NCBI GenBank assembly: GCA_021234155.1
Contig: JAJEKV010000215.1
Coordinates: forward strand, 808,001-872,000
DNA length: 64,000 nt
DNA from: Isoetes taiwanensis
Lineage: Eukaryota > Streptophyta > Lycopodiopsida > Isoetales > Isoetaceae
Direction: 5' to 3'
The translations under genes were made by a program, and so were the position numbers. Of the stretch, positions 13,147-26,519 are shown in pieces (position 1 is the stretch's first letter; every line of letters starts with the position of its first letter). The notes below the pieces were generated by a model. That model saw only the letters and a list, made by a program, of their open reading frames with translations, had not been told where the DNA came from and did not search any database.

Positions 13147-13560
13147 AGAATAGAATAGAATAGAATAGGATTTTTAACGTCCGGCGGAGACCAATAGGTC
13201 ATGGGACCCATCTGATAGGCTAGTACAATCATTACTACTAGGATTAAAAACCCCCTTTCGAAAGGTTTTCAAGGGAAAAACCTTTGCGGTAATGATGATA
13301 CTAGACAATGGGAATAATGACGACGGGGCTCGATGGTGAAGGCGTTCATCTAGAACCTCAAGTATGTATAATGCCAAGTCATTACCCGGATGGTGTTACG
13401 AGAAGTTGTAGGCGTGGGGAATGTAATGCTAAGGTTAAAAATGATTCCGGACTATCTCAAAAGCGGAACCTTTCGAGAAAAAAAAATAGTCAAAAATTGG
13501 TGCCAACTATCATGTCCTCCTTTAAGCATGGGCTTATGCGCCGAGCCTTAATATAGGCGA
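13147..13560 (-). mobile_element. LINE 3' end fragment, copy A
   Basis: On the plus strand this begins with a short GAATA-type tandem tail (13147-13169) and TTTTTAACGTCC. It then has a nested palindrome: GTCC (13179-13182) pairs with GGAC (13204-13207), and GACC (13189-13192) with GGTC (13197-13200) around an AATA loop. The same arrangement occurs at 15456-15482 and 27803-27831, followed in each by a second C-rich/G-rich inverted arm (here AAACCCCCTTTCGAAAGG near 13250). Copy B at 27.8 kb continues into LINE reverse transcriptase on the minus strand, so this is read as the minus-strand 3' end of a truncated LINE. The far boundary is not determined. Confidence 0.6.
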
Positions 13561-13626
13561 TGTTATTATTGTCTTTTAGGCACTAAGTCCCCTTTTGGTA
13601 TATAAAAGCAATGAATACATGTGTAA

Positions 13627-13942
13627 AGGCCCCTCTTTGTGGACGTCCTTTATGTACCTTTATTCATATCTTTAACTTTTTATCTTCGTGTCATGTCGTT
13701 TAACTTTAATATGGCGCGTCGTGATTTTAGTTTTGAACACTCCGTAAAGACATCTTTGGCCTAGACTATTCCTTATCAATTAGTCTACCCCTTTGCCATC
13801 AAAATGAATACTTTGCCACCAAAAGGAATCGTGCCCTTAAGTTTTTTTTTTTTTTTTTTTAAGCCAATAAAGGCTCCCCTTTGTGGACAACCTTTTCTTG
13901 CCTTTATTCATAGCGTGCTTAACTTTTTCCTTTATGTCATGG
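13627..13942. repeat. Diverged direct repeat pair
   Basis: About 70 bp starting AAAGGCCCCTCTTTGTGGAC (13627-13697) recur as AAAGGCTCCCCTTTGTGGAC at about 13870-13942. Both run on through a CCTTTATTCATA block and an AACTTTTT-TCATG block. The offset is about 243 bp. A poly-T run (about 13842-13860) lies between them. Confidence 0.6.
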
Positions 13943-14214
13943 GGTAACTTTCATGGCATATACTTGTTCTAGGTGTGTCTTCTAAATAAGATATGACATA
14001 GACACGGCCTTGGCCTTGGCCTTGGATTCCTTATCTATATCATTAACATCCACATTCCTTGGATTATTTACCTTCTTAAGAATATCTCACAAGGTCATAA
14101 ACCAAGGGACATATTTTTAAGTACTTTAAGACAAAACTTCATTATCTTATATGCATAGCTCTATGCTTGCCAAGGCGAACCCGGCTACAAAGCATAGTTT
14201 AGCCATACTAGAAT

Positions 14215-14920
14215 TCATACTTTCGTTGTACCAAGCACAAATTCGGGATCTACAAAATCCCAGCAGAACAACCATGAATATGCAGCGGAGTTGCTTGTGT
14301 AAGCACCAATCCCATATCTAATGGAACCGCCGAAACCTAATGCTGCGATACCACTAAAAGCAGGCCGGTTGGCGTGGCATGCTATCTCACCCCCAACCAC
14401 GAGCTCTACGTATGCAAACTCCCAGCTCTCCCAGAAACAACTATATAGCATCACCGCGCCCTTTGGTCCCTCTTTGGACAAAACCTCCGACCAAAAGCCC
14501 AAAAGATTTAAAGGCCTAAAAGGCCTAAAGCCTTTTACCCGTCCTTGGCATATATCGAGGGACTTGAGGATTTGCAGACGGAAGAAAGAAGCGTCAAGAT
14601 TGCTTACCTTCTTAAAGCATACGGAAACAAAAGTCGTTCCCATGCTCTAGACATGAAACCAAAAGCGGGGGCCTCAAAGAGGAAGTTGGAAATTACGTTG
14701 GTCTCAAACAAGTGTAAGTGCAGGAAAATACTTGAAGATCTGGGCCTCCCCAGTGAGGGAACATATAAAAGGCGACAAATGAAAGTGAGAAGAAAGAGGA
14801 GAAAACTTTTTAGGAATGGACCCATATCTTTGGCTAATCAAAGAAAGTGAATGGGAGGAAAAGCAAAAAGCACAAGTTCGATGTAGAGGAGGAGGGTTTT
14901 CGGTGGCCTTCTCCATCTCA
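14215..14920. other. Unrecognised open frames on both strands
   Basis: Overlapping open frames exist on the minus strand (14215-14643, 142 residues) and the plus strand (14321-14650 and 14545-14850, the latter very basic). Neither shows a domain I recognise. A short tandem AAAGGCCTA repeat lies at about 14510-14530. The overlap of long frames on both strands makes at least one of them a shadow; there is no evidence that either is expressed. Confidence 0.3.
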
Positions 14921-15434
14921 CATCCATTTTACTTGGATTTTTTAATTTTGCTGGCCCTAGATTTATGAAAAAAGGAAATCTAGCGGTGAAAGCTAATGCC
15001 ATATCATTTTTGGTGATGTGGGCGTGATCGTAGATAGGCTAGGTGCGGTATGCTAATGCCATATTATCTTTAGTCATGTGGGCGTGATATCACGGATAAG
15101 CTAAATTGCAAGAAAGGCGTAGGCTTTGTTTGGGCTGGTGTGCTAAAAAAAAAGATTTTTGTGGCAAACTATTGTTAGAAGAAAAAAATCTAAGTCACTA
15201 AAATAAAAGAACAAAAAGGGGGAAGTCCTATTGCATGCTTTATAAGAAAAAAATACAATGTAAAATCGATTTTGTACCTTCTATTTTTTTAAAAGGCCAA
15301 CACAAAGTTCTAATAAAAAAAAAGACAAGACAAAAAAACACAAAACCCTTTTATTGTGCTATATATTGTGGCATTGAAAAAATACCCAAATCACCAAAAA
15401 TAAAAAACACGACATAACATGCTTTATAAATAAA

Positions 15435-15660
15435 GAAATAAGAAGATTTTTTAACGTCCGAAACCCAATGGGGTTATGGGACGATACATGAAAGGGTGTA
15501 ACCCCAAACAAAACTCGGGGCAAAGCCCCATCACGAGAAACCTAAATAAGGAAAATGTGCAATCTAAAATGGGCAAAAGACCTTCTATAACTCTTTTTAG
15601 AGGCCAAGGCTTTTAAAAGATAGATAGATAGGTATTTTTAAACGCATGTCGATCTGCTTC
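15435..15660 (-). mobile_element. LINE 3' end fragment, copy C
   Basis: The plus strand carries TTTTTTAACGTCC followed by a nested palindrome. GTCC (15456-15459) pairs with GGAC (15479-15482), and AACCC (15462-15466) with GGGTT (15471-15475) around AATG. This is the same architecture as copies A and B, but both sides of the inner stem have changed together. A second G/C-rich arm follows (GGGGCAAAGCCCC near 15520). Only the 3' terminal part is recognisable; a short TAGA repeat lies near 15620. Confidence 0.55.
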
Positions 15661-16299
15661 AAACGCTGGTAACTTATTAAAGTCAACGATTTACGTTGGT
15701 AGATGGAAACAGCTGGCGGAATAGTTTCCGGCTAAGCGTTTACCGCTATCGAAGATTTTGCTGCCATTGCCATTGCTATGAATTTTTCTAGTGAAGCCCC
15801 GCCCGGAGGGCTTTCTACAAAGTTGATTGGATGAAGAGATGGGTGCCCACGAAGTAGTAGCTCCGTTGCGTTGACATTGCGTGCAACTAGCGCGACCCGC
15901 GGACAGTGGGGCATGAGGCCAAAGAAAGATTGAACATTTCTAGTTAGGATTTGGCTTGCCATTCACAGCTTAATCGCTTTGGGCATAGGTGTCTGTAGTA
16001 CTTTTTATATGTTATTTTAGACAAGCGACCACATATTGTGGCTTTCTAGATTTGGCTAAAACTAGAAACACACAAGCCTCCCGAAACAACCACCCAATGT
16101 TATTCGGCACCGCAACTTAACAATAAGATGCATATGTTTTGTCCCAAAAGTCTCACGATCCTTAACATATCTACAGTAGTAGCGTTTGGGTGGCAGGCAT
16201 AAGTTAAACTTGTGGCTAGCAAAAACACATTCGGCTCGGACTCAACTATAAAATCCTAATATAAAAGAGCTGAAGCCGGCATTGGCGAGCTTTGGGGAT

Positions 16300-16502
16300 T
16301 TTGTGCATTGACACCCTTCCTTTTCCCTTTGCTTTTGCTCTATCACGAGATTTCCCTTTTCTCAAACTTATATACACTTTTCCTTTTTTGCTTTCTTTTT
16401 TCCTTGAGTTTCCCTGCAAATCTTCTTTTCCATGCCTCTATTTTTTATTTCCCTTTTTTACCCGCTACTTCCCTTCTTTCCCCATACCTCCCTTTTCTAG
16501 CT
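16300..16502 (+). repeat. Short pyrimidine-rich low-complexity tract
   Basis: The plus strand is dominated by TTTCC/CTTTT runs with occasional purines, including a CCATGCCTCTATTTTTT phrase. It resembles the much larger tract at 30360-31780 in composition and in the recurring ATGCC phrase. The open frames through it (16292-16556) are low-complexity Phe/Pro/Ser/Leu strings and are not regarded as genes. Confidence 0.7.
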
Positions 16503-19500
16503 GACTGCCTTTGTTTTTTGGGTTGCCCTAGGAGACGAGCCTTTCGTTGCTTATAATGGGTATGTGGGCATATCCGAGGGTATATCTTAAGGCATATACG
16601 AGCATATATCTTTGATGGCCCCTTTAAAAGCCCGGCTCTTTCATAAATGCTAGATTAGCATCTCATTTGGTGAGTCCGGTGATCGCTGTGTTAGAGCAAA
16701 GCAAGCTAGGCATCATTCTACTTAGGGGATCCAAATTTAAAGCGGAAGCAGCAGAGATTTAATAGTAGGTCGATTTTGCATGGAATCGGCAATTTGAGTA
16801 CATTTCAAAAGGCTTCAAGATGCATTACATGTATTACATAGCGAATCTACATCAAAATCCTTGCTTAGCAAATTGAATTAACTATTCATCTTTGAGACCC
16901 GGTATGAGAAGAAATTATTACAAATTAGCGAAACCTCACAGAGTGGGTCAAAACCTTCCAAAGAGAACAGCAGTAGCGGTAGCGATGAAGAATCCATCCA
17001 CCATATCAGGAGTTACCTTGGCTCTTTACAACACTTTCAGAAAACTTTGGGCGCTAATTGTCGTGGTAGGGCATTTACAGGGTCGATCCAATGCTTAGCT
17101 ACCCTCGCCAGGAAATTTAGCAAAATGCCGGGCTGATAGAAGTTTGGCTTACTGTGGCTCCTTGCCTTTTCATACTTACGCCCTAACAACTCCTTTATCT
17201 TTCTCTCGGGTGCATAGACTGGAGCAATCATGGTTTACCGTGGAGCTTGATCTATCCCTAGCAGGGAAAGCATTAGCATCGGCAAGTCTGGGCGCATGAA
17301 TAAAGGTAGCCATTGACAAGATATCCCATCCATATATTTATGTATGCGGGGAAGTTCGCCAGATATCCTCTGGGTTGGTTTATATATTCGCGAATTGATA
17401 TGCATTTTTTTGGTTGCGGCCCCTATTGGCTCTACCGATAGTATGTGCAATACTAATTCCTTATGTGATGCTGCGTGATCACGCGATGCCAGTGTCCATT
17501 GCTTATCTGGGCTAATGAAGCTCTGTAGAATCATTCTTGAAGCTTCGGTATCCCCAATGGCGCCATGTCAATCGTAACTAATATGTATATAACGAGGCGG
17601 GGGCCTATGCTAGCAAATATTTCATTGTTACATATGCCCAGTTTTGGGTGTTGTTTCTCTGCTTTGAGACTCTAGGATGTGTGGTATGCTCCTCAATCTT
17701 GCCCGACAGCGGTTTGTTCTTTTCTTTTTTAATGCTTGAATCTTGTTGTAGATTTTTAACATCTTTAGTACGACCATGTATTGTTTGCAACCATCTTTGA
17801 TCATGTTTAAGCTCTAGAATGCTTATTTTAACTCTCCTTGATTTCTATTCCTCTTTTCAAAGAAACTTCTCATTGAATATATCACGAGGAAACCCTTGGA
17901 CATGTCAACCTCCGACCAATCTATCACTGCAAAAGGTATTACGCTTGCATGCAACACTTGGGCTGTAATTGAGGTGAAGGCATTGGATGGTGAACCGAGG
18001 AGGGTAAAACTTCCATTTTCTTATAATGCTAATTCCTTTTGGAACAACCACATTGGTGGACTCAATTCAATATAACGCTATATTTATGTTCGCGAATATT
18101 GGAGATCAGCGTTAGGCCCAATAGTGGGTATGTTAACTTCATTTTTGCTAAGACTTTCATGCATTGTTCTTTAACTGCGACCCCCCCTTCAAATTTTTTC
18201 GCCCATTATACTTGATCCCAATATCGAGCCATTTGGATTTGTGGTAATTTATTTGCTTTATTTGCTCCATTACTTTATTTTATGGACATACCATGAGGGA
18301 TTCTTGCACGGAAACTTCTGCACTTTATTGGCGACTATTGCTTATAAATTATCTTTGTTGTGCTCATGTTGGGGCGTTACTTTGTATGGGCATATATAGG
18401 CTTCAATTCCTTTGATGATTCATTTTCTTACTTAAACTTCCCGCTTTACTTGGTTTGGTTTATTTACCAGCCCTTTGCATGGCTGCATTCTTTATATTTA
18501 CTCATGCTTATTTGTTTTTCTTTCTGAGGGTGGTGTAAGATTTAATATTTATCTCATTGGCGGGAAGCGTGATTGGTCCAAGGGTTGGTGTGGCTGACTT
18601 TAGGAATTTGCGAGGTATTATGGCGAAGCATTAAGCCTCTCATTGCATCGGCATATTAACTTGAATTCGTTTTGAGTCAAATTTGGATGCTCAGGTGCTA
18701 CATTCTTCTTGGTCATTGAATTGTGCTTTACCTTTTTATCTTGATTCAACAACTTTGGAGCCAAGTCATTGTTTCTTTATGTTTTTACGTGAAGGAATTA
18801 AGTTTGTAAGATAAGCTGGAGGATCGTGAATAATGCAAATGCAATTTAAAATACACAGTGCAAATAGGTCACTTTTCAAAAAAATATGTTTGTTCTTCCT
18901 GGTTTTACATCTGATCGGAAACTTGTCCCATGATTATAAAATTCAGCGATTTTATACAAAATAAATGTAGGGGAAAAATAAGCGAAAGATTTAAAAATGA
19001 CTTGAGTTCATGTTATATGAGAGGGTTACAAAATTACATCGACTCTTCTTTGCATGTTTATATGTTAACGTCCTGATTTTCTCTAATTTTCACATTTTGT
19101 TTCAAGGGAAAGGATAATATAGCGACTAAGAGGAGAGTACTATAAATTGAGTCACCTCATCCATGTCTATAGGTTATGGAGGTATAGTTGATTGCAAGAT
19201 TCTTTGTTTGACAAGTGTAGCATAGATGGCCCATTTGGGTTATTTAAGAAATGGAAAAAAGGTGTTTATATCTATGATTTGCAAGATATATTGGGATAAT
19301 ACGTCGTTGTTGTACCCGGTGACAACGGAGGCACGCCATTCTTCACTTTTTATGGGTTCCTCATTTGCTTCCCTAATGCAACCAAAGTGTATTACCTCGG
19401 CATTTGTTAGCTCCTCGTCCCTCCTTTACTACTTGGGTTGTATGGGTTAAGGCTTGATGAATTTATCCCGACTATGTGTGGTTAGATTATTTGCGGTACA

Positions 19501-20412
19501 CGATGCACTTGGCCCGGAGATTATGCGAGAATCAAGGACTACTAAGTCAATTTTGTCCTATAAGCTTCTAAAAATACACGGATACTCTTCTCTTCATCCT
19601 TATAATGTACATTCTTTTTTGCTATAGTATTTCTTGCAGGAATTGTGCTCACGGTACTCAAATGCTTGGTGAAGTTGTGATATGCAGGATGGGTTTTATT
19701 GATTTTTTAGGATAAGGAGTTATGCATGTCTGAGGCAAGGCAATGCGATTATCTGGAACATACCATGGGCTTGCAATCCCTATCCTTTGTTTATTTGTTT
19801 ATTTGTTTATTTTTGCATGCTGGATCTTGACTTCTTCACTTTTTGTAGCGTGCGAAGAAGGAAGATCTTTAAGCCTTGAAAAAAACCACCATCTTGGATT
19901 GAAATGTTCCACATATCTTTGAAGGCCTCTTATTAGTGTAAGACTAGAAGCGTGTGCCGAATCGAGCATTAGTGTAACTTGGCGATGGAAAATGTAGATA
20001 TCATGGGATATTGAGGGGTAAAATGGGTTGGGTTGGGTAGGGTGCATTGTAGTTTGATGCATTGGTAGAATGGAGTGCATAAGTCTGGGATTGTTAGTAG
20101 GTGCTAACAATGAGTAGTTCTTTAGGGTGTACTAATAATACACTTAGGTTTGTTTTAGATACAATACGTAGACAACACAATTCTAATTGGAAGTACAGTG
20201 GAAAATTGGACGTTCGCGGACACATGTATTTTGTTGATTGATTGTGGGTGCACGCAGTACCAAAAATGTGAAAAGTGGTCATCCACTTCAAGCATTGACA
20301 ACCTTTGATGACTATGAGAGTTGATGTGATTGATTACTATTTCCTTTTATAGTGTCCTTTTTGTGGAAAATTCATTGAGTAAAATGATTCACAAAATAAA
20401 CAATCTCAAAAC

Positions 20413-20432
20413 TTAGGGTTTTAGGGTTTAGG
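20413..20432 (+). repeat. Telomere-like motif, TTTAGGG strand
   Basis: The plus strand reads TTAGGGTTTTAGGGTTTAGG, which is two to three imperfect units of the plant telomere repeat TTTAGGG. A matching CCCTAAA-type motif lies 340 bp downstream on the opposite strand. It may be an interstitial telomere relic, or simply a telo-box/terminal repeat of a small element. Confidence 0.6.
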
Positions 20433-20771
20433 CATTTGTGATATGAATGTGTGGTTGAGAGTTATATTGTATAAATTAGCAAGACTTATTTCTATGAGTT
20501 TGATGAAAATCGTGTATTTTTATTTGCAATGATGCAGTATAAGCGATGCCTGAAATTTTTTACTCTACTAATAGCTAGCTAATCAATAGATTGGAAATCA
20601 TTTCCAAGTTTGGAATCTATACATTTATTGCTTAATGGTGACTCCATATATAAAGACATCCACGGTGGTGTGTTAGCATGGTGGTTTTCCATTGCTTGGT
20701 CATTTATGAGTTGCATGTTTTCATCCCTCTCAATATTTTAGGATTCTAATATAATATATTCTAAACATGTA

Positions 20772-20795
20772 AAATCCTAAACCTTAACCCTAACC
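20772..20795 (-). repeat. Telomere-like motif, CCCTAAA strand
   Basis: The plus strand reads CCTAAACCTTAACCCTAACC, an imperfect CCCTAAA array, inverted relative to 20413-20432. The two motifs could be the terminal inverted repeats of a roughly 380-bp miniature element; no target duplication was confirmed. Confidence 0.55.
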
Positions 20796-23700
20796 AAGAT
20801 GGGACATGTCTCCTCAACCATTATTACAAAGAGGAAGAAATCAACAGCATTTCTTGTTTGTCACACATTTCTAGTAGTTATCTTAATTGCAATTATTATC
20901 GATGGTGAGTTTTGGTGGTGATGTAGGCTATATCAATGAAGCCATGGTATGTCCCATTTTGTATTTGAATATCAAGTGTGTGCGAAGATATGTGTCTGCC
21001 CTACATGTAGTCTAGAAACATTTGAATTTAATCAAGGAAGACTAATTTCAATCATGGGCCCAAAGGCCCAAGAATTGTTGTCAAGGTGGGGTCAAGGGGC
21101 AAGATAAGTCTTCAAATAGTTAATTGAGTTGGATTAGATGTTGGAAAGCTAGAAATGGTATTGTAACCAGGGTCCATAATGGAATTTCCTCGTTTGTCTT
21201 ATGGTACACTCTTCTTATTCATCCAAAATGTCAAGGCAAGAGAAAATGAGTAAAAAGCTTTAATAATTCAATATTAGGCCCGGCCAGTCTTAATTGAATG
21301 CACGTAATCATCTACATCCTATCACTTGAGATATTTCAATGACTCCAACGTAAAAGAACTAAAACTCTTTTAAGTAATTTCTAAAATAAACACTTTGACA
21401 TGTATATATGCTACGTCAATTATTTTTGGGATTTTTTAATTCAGAAGAATAAAAAGAGATTACTTCTTAGATAGCATCATGTTGGGGACGTGGCAGTGTA
21501 GTGTAATTGCTATACATCAATATTAAAACCATGATAACAACCAACTCAAAATAGCATGGTCATTGAATATACCATTTACAAACCTTGTGTTTTTTCAAGA
21601 TTTTAAAAATCCAGCTAGAATTGATAGGTTTATTGCTTACAATCACATGGTTATAGAAAAGACAAACCCTTACCATTCGACAATTTGAATTGATAAGCCT
21701 GCTATCTTGAATTGTCAAGGGCTCAAATATTCTATTTCAAGTCATGTGATGATGTATTGAATGGTCACAATTGTATGTTGACAACTCTCCCCCATGCAAG
21801 CAAGAGTTATTGTTCATGCCCTCATCTAAAATGAATACATGCTCAGCGGAACCTGTCAGCTGACAAGAGGGAATGGATCACCTCTGCCAGGACTATTGGA
21901 ATTAGCATCCTTAGATAAAAAATGCCAAGTTTCCACGGAAAGTATTAAGCAAAAGCTCCCCAATATATGCGGTGGAGTGACAAAATATTTTGAATAATGA
22001 GACATTACTCTATGGTTAAAAATTAATGAGAACCCCATGGTTACAATAATCATTACAGGCATCGAGATCTTTTGCAAAAAGTATTATTCCTCCTACTTGA
22101 AAATATAGACAAAAGAAGATTCTCATTATGCACTAAGAATGAAGCCCGAAATAGCAGAGAATATGCCAAAAGAAGCGGAACCAAGCAGTTATTCTTTGCG
22201 GTCAAAAGATGTGCAAAAATGTCATAAACATAAGATCATGAAGACCACAGAGTGATTTTTGGAAAAATGTGGACCCAAGCATTTGAAGTAGGCTATTGCT
22301 TTAGCTAGCCATAATTTAAATACATAAAGGGAAGGAGGAAATGAGAAAAATATTTCATACCTCTTGCATTTAAAAATTTAGCAACTTATAACAAATCTTG
22401 CTTGCCTCATGTGAGGTACATAGCTTTTCAATAAATTCTATAGCGGAATTTGTCTAAAATTGACTCATACTAAGAAGGCTTCCCTTTGTCTCATCTTGCC
22501 GGTGTTCCACGAAGCTTCGGTAGCCAAATCCACAGTTCAATCGGTTTTTTGCATCAAAGGTTTGATCGTGCGTCAAGATTTATTTGGATTATGGCTATAT
22601 GCATGGTTATGTCAACTTGAATTCATTCAGCCAAAATTAAAAGTGGGTTCTAGCTTATCTCTTTTCAATGGAAGCTTCCCAATTTGGTGTAGTGGCAAAT
22701 GGTTTCCTTTACATTTATCCAAAGGCATCCAAATATTATATGCCTTTATGAAAGGAAGATCCATTATATCAGGGAATATATTTCAAATAAATATTTAAAC
22801 AATGGCGGACTTCTTTGCATTTACCCAACCGAGGCGTGTGCAAAGCGAGATCCAATGTTGATGTTCATTCCTTGCATGATTGAAGAGTTAGGTGCAAGAA
22901 AGAACAATAACCAAGCTGTAAAGACACACCCCTATCTGAGACATCTATCGGGAATAAATCATTTATAGATGCAGGGGTAGGTGATTCATAGATCCAAAGT
23001 GCGCTAGCGGTCTTGTCATCAATGTTTGAAGATATCTTGCTATAGAATAGCTTTCGAAAATGTGGCGGGATCTATATATCTTTATGGTCAAATTTGCTTA
23101 AGCTAAATGCAAGGAGAGGCAGACATTCAACTTACCATGTACATGCATCCACAAAATAATGATAGATGAATGTACCTTAAAGAATCTGCAATATAATCAC
23201 GCAATTCATATTCAAGCTTGGCAATAATGCGGCAAATCTGCAATATGGGCTCTTCTTCTTCTTTTGCATTCTTTTCTCACGCCAATGAGCCTTTCAATTT
23301 TCACCTCGTTCATCTTTGCTTCTCGGCCTCACAATTTTCCATTTGCCACTTTATATGGTTCTCGGTAGGATTCCCGTAGTGTGTGATTCTAATGAAGACC
23401 TTATTGGCCTAGTGTGCGCTCAAGATTCATCAGAAAGCAGAAACATTTCTGTCTTGAAATCAGAAACATTCAGGAGGACACGTCCACACTATTCCAGGTA
23501 TTCTTGGTATTTCTGTCTTGAAATCAGAAACATCAAGGTTGTATTTTCAAACCCATGAACAATGAATGCATGCATACATCCTTTTCTTACAGTGGCTCCC
23601 AATTAGCATCACACCCAAGTTTCCGCGTCTATGTCATATAGGCATAATACATGAGGAGAAACAGCGGTGAAATGCAAGCTATCCCCATTACCAAAGAAGA

Positions 23701-24763
23701 AGGTTGCACTAAAAAGACAATTTGGACTCGATACTTCAAGCTGACGACTGTTCAATTATGTTTGTATCATTTAAATAGTGCCCTTTAAACCTTGCTACAT
23801 TTTTCAATAATGTTGCAAAGGCATCGAATATGAGATCTTGACCTAGCTAAAGATAAAAATCTGATGTAGGCCATTTAGAATGACTCCAACTCCTTCAAGA
23901 GCTGCAATAATAGAGTCAAGCTTTTCAAAAGAATTCGATTATGTTGTCTTTTTTCTTTTAAATTACATCTTCTCGGTACACTTCATCTTGTCCAATCATA
24001 TAATTCCACATAGCTTTAGGGTTGAACCAACTTCTTCGCGATACAATAATAGCTTGAGATTCCTTTATCTCATCTATTGATTCAAGAGTTGATCTACGCC
24101 TTTGTAAACATTTCATTACATTGCATATAATCCAATAATGGTATTCCAAAATTTGTTAAATCCCTTAAAGGCTGTAAAGCTTCCTCTACTCATCCTGGCT
24201 AGATAAATTTGGGCATCTTAGATATCTTAGATAAAGGCCAACTATATCATAAACCAATTCATTGAAGAAATGAAGACTTGATGTAACAAACTCTTAATTG
24301 AAGATGAAGATCAAACTGCAAATGACTAAGGAACTCTCTGCCCTCTCGCCTTACAGATTGATAAAAGCGGCCTGAGACACTAACCTAGAATGGATTGGGA
24401 AGATGGGTTGCTGACTAAAATTTTACCTCTTCTCCACTTTCACATCAATTTAAAGGGGAAAGCGATTAGCAAATATTAGGAGGATCACATGATGCAAATA
24501 ATATGAGGAAGCTACGGATCTCCTGTTCCTTTGCAAACAAACTCCCAGGATCTCCCTGCAGTGGACGGTTGAACATGAATTAGAAGCTAATCGAAGGCTG
24601 CAATCACGCAAAAAAAACAATCCTTAGAATATATCTTGCATGTATTATCCAAAAGTATAAGTATTTCAAGATTCCGAACCACATTTGATCATGAACTTAT
24701 TTGAAAAAAAATACATGTGAGGAGTGAAGCCAAGAATGTCGTAAGTTGTGAGAAGGGCGTAGC

Positions 24764-25264
24764 ATGTGGGAAAAACGTGTGATGGAGGGAAGAATTAGGT
24801 GGAAACGCCGCCCCCATGTAGGTGATCGAGGTCTCATAATTTTTATTCAAATTTTGCATTCAAAGCCCGGCTTGCGTCCCTTGAAGGAAGAGGCGAAAGG
24901 AGCGCCCGCATGCGTGCACGCTGCGGCGTTCGGGCTGAAGTCAACATCTTACCAAAATAAAAAAGATGTGTCATACTTCCACACTACAAATGGGTACAAA
25001 TGCTTACGGACAAATGTCCATTCCCAACCTATCGCGTGCTATGAAAGTGTGTATTTGCTTGGCAAACAGACATTAGATTCCAACAAGTTTTATGAGACAA
25101 TATTCCAGAGTGCCAGCTTGGTAAAGACGTCCCTTATCTCTGCAAGTGACATAAATTTGGCATATATGTGTCTAGACCAAAGTGCCAACAATGAGAGACC
25201 AAAGTGCCAACAAGGAGAGATCTTTCGCATCCCATTTGTTGAACGTGTGTATTTCTTGGATTGA
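24764..25264 (+). CDS. Hypothetical open frame, 166 residues
   Basis: This is the longest uninterrupted ATG-started frame in the 14-28 kb region that is not low complexity. The predicted protein is basic at its N terminus (KRRPHVGDRG) and has no recognised domain, signal peptide or membrane segment. A direct repeat, CAAAGTGCCAACAA, occurs twice within its last 90 bases (25178-25215). It lies in AT-rich, gene-poor sequence without a visible promoter or splice partners. It may be a chance frame or a relic of a transposon; I would not count it as a gene without transcript support. Confidence 0.2.
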   Translation: MWEKRVMEGRIRWKRRPHVGDRGLIIFIQILHSKPGLRPLKEEAKGAPACVHAAAFGLKSTSYQNKKDVSYFHTTNGYKCLRTNVHSQPIACYESVYLLGKQTLDSNKFYETIFQSASLVKTSLISASDINLAYMCLDQSANNERPKCQQGEIFRIPFVERVYFLD

Positions 25265-25670
25265 TTTTTTGCCATCACCGAGGCATAAACAAATGTTATG
25301 GCATTTGGAGGTAACGTTCTACTATCTCCCCAAAATGCTACTTCACCATATCCATAATAAACATTTCCTGCAATGCAAGAGACAACACTACTTGACTTGC
25401 TTGTGCTAGATGATTAAATGAAATTAATAGCCAACCCTACTAAAGCGACCTCAAATTTGTATGGGCGAACATGTGTTTACGCTTTTTTCTTCTCTTTTCT
25501 TTAATATGGTGCCTCTTACAGGAAACATCGTTCAAAAAACACCATTAATTATGTGTTAGTAGTTTAGAAATGCTCTTAAATTTCTTTTGCAAAATAAGCA
25601 TGCACGGCCAAGCCTTTTTATGCGTGGCCTTATGAACGGCCAATGATAGACATAAACATATCGACATAAG

Positions 25671-25803
25671 TACTAGTTGCGGATAGATATGATTTAATAG
25701 AGACGCCTACAAATATAATTATGATGCTTCTATAGGTACTAGTTCTTGGATAGATATGATTTAATAGGACTGGCCTACAAATATAATTATGATGCTTCTG
25801 GAA
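25671..25803. repeat. Two-copy tandem repeat, 66-bp period
   Basis: TACTAGTT followed by GATAGATATGATTTAATAG and CCTACAAATATAATTATGATG occurs at 25671 and again at 25737, with a few substitutions. A further short repeat, AATGCCATTCTT, occurs at about 25868 and 25938. Confidence 0.85.
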
Positions 25804-25949
25804 GGAAACATTGAATTTGGCTTATCTAAATGGAGTTGTTTGGCATTGTTCGTGGATTGGATAATATAAATGCCATTCTTAGAAGTGAACTTCGTTTTGT
25901 TGTTCCCATGTGCATGAGCAATAGCATTGGGTAATGTAAATGCCATTCT

Positions 25950-26515
25950 TGTGTAAAGTCACAATGCAATGTCCTCTAAGATGTGGAATGCTATGGATTT
26001 GTGAATTTATTGCAACATCAAACTTTTATCAATTTATTGCTCATAAGGTTCTATGAATTTATTTTTGCATGTTAGTTGAATGTCATTGTTTTTAGGAAAA
26101 TCTAGAAAAAACACAAAAATATACTTGCTACATGAAAAAACTAGTTAATTTAGCTTCTACCGGATGCTATGCGATTGAAGCTTTGATAAGGTTAGCGTAC
26201 AACTTTCTTTGAAATGTAAATTCGGCATTATAGTTTTCCCTCTCCTTTCTCTTTGAACACTTACGTTTTACATATTATATATGTCCGCGAGACATCCTAG
26301 AGCACAGGCCACATACCATGTTATGCTCATGATAGTTGATAAATATTGGTGAATCTTGAAGTTCTAGATTTCATTTGTTAAACATGCAACACATTCATAA
26401 CTCTAGCAATTTTTTCAAAAGAATCTTCATATAAGCTGAAGCTCAAATTTAGATGATGCCTTTATTTCTAAATATCCCAAATTGCAATCTTGAATTAGAT
26501 ACCATACAAAATACA
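25950..26515. other. AT-rich, nothing recognised
   Basis: Low-GC sequence with only short open frames and no motif I can assign. Confidence 0.5.
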
Positions 26516-26519
26516 CAAC

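Larger units (their letters stand above)
16560..24760. other. AT-rich intergenic region, no gene recognised
   Basis: About 8 kb without a supported gene. Open frames are short and scattered on both strands, with no domain that I can name. Minor features are a TTTG/ATTTG repeat near 19789-19815, a GGGTT/GGGTA run near 20027-20044 and the telomere-like motifs listed separately. Old transposon relics are likely but not identifiable by eye. Confidence 0.5.

Noticed and set aside
14215-14643. 142-residue minus-strand frame as a real gene
   Set aside because: No domain recognised, and a plus-strand frame overlaps nearly all of it; kept only as an unresolved region.
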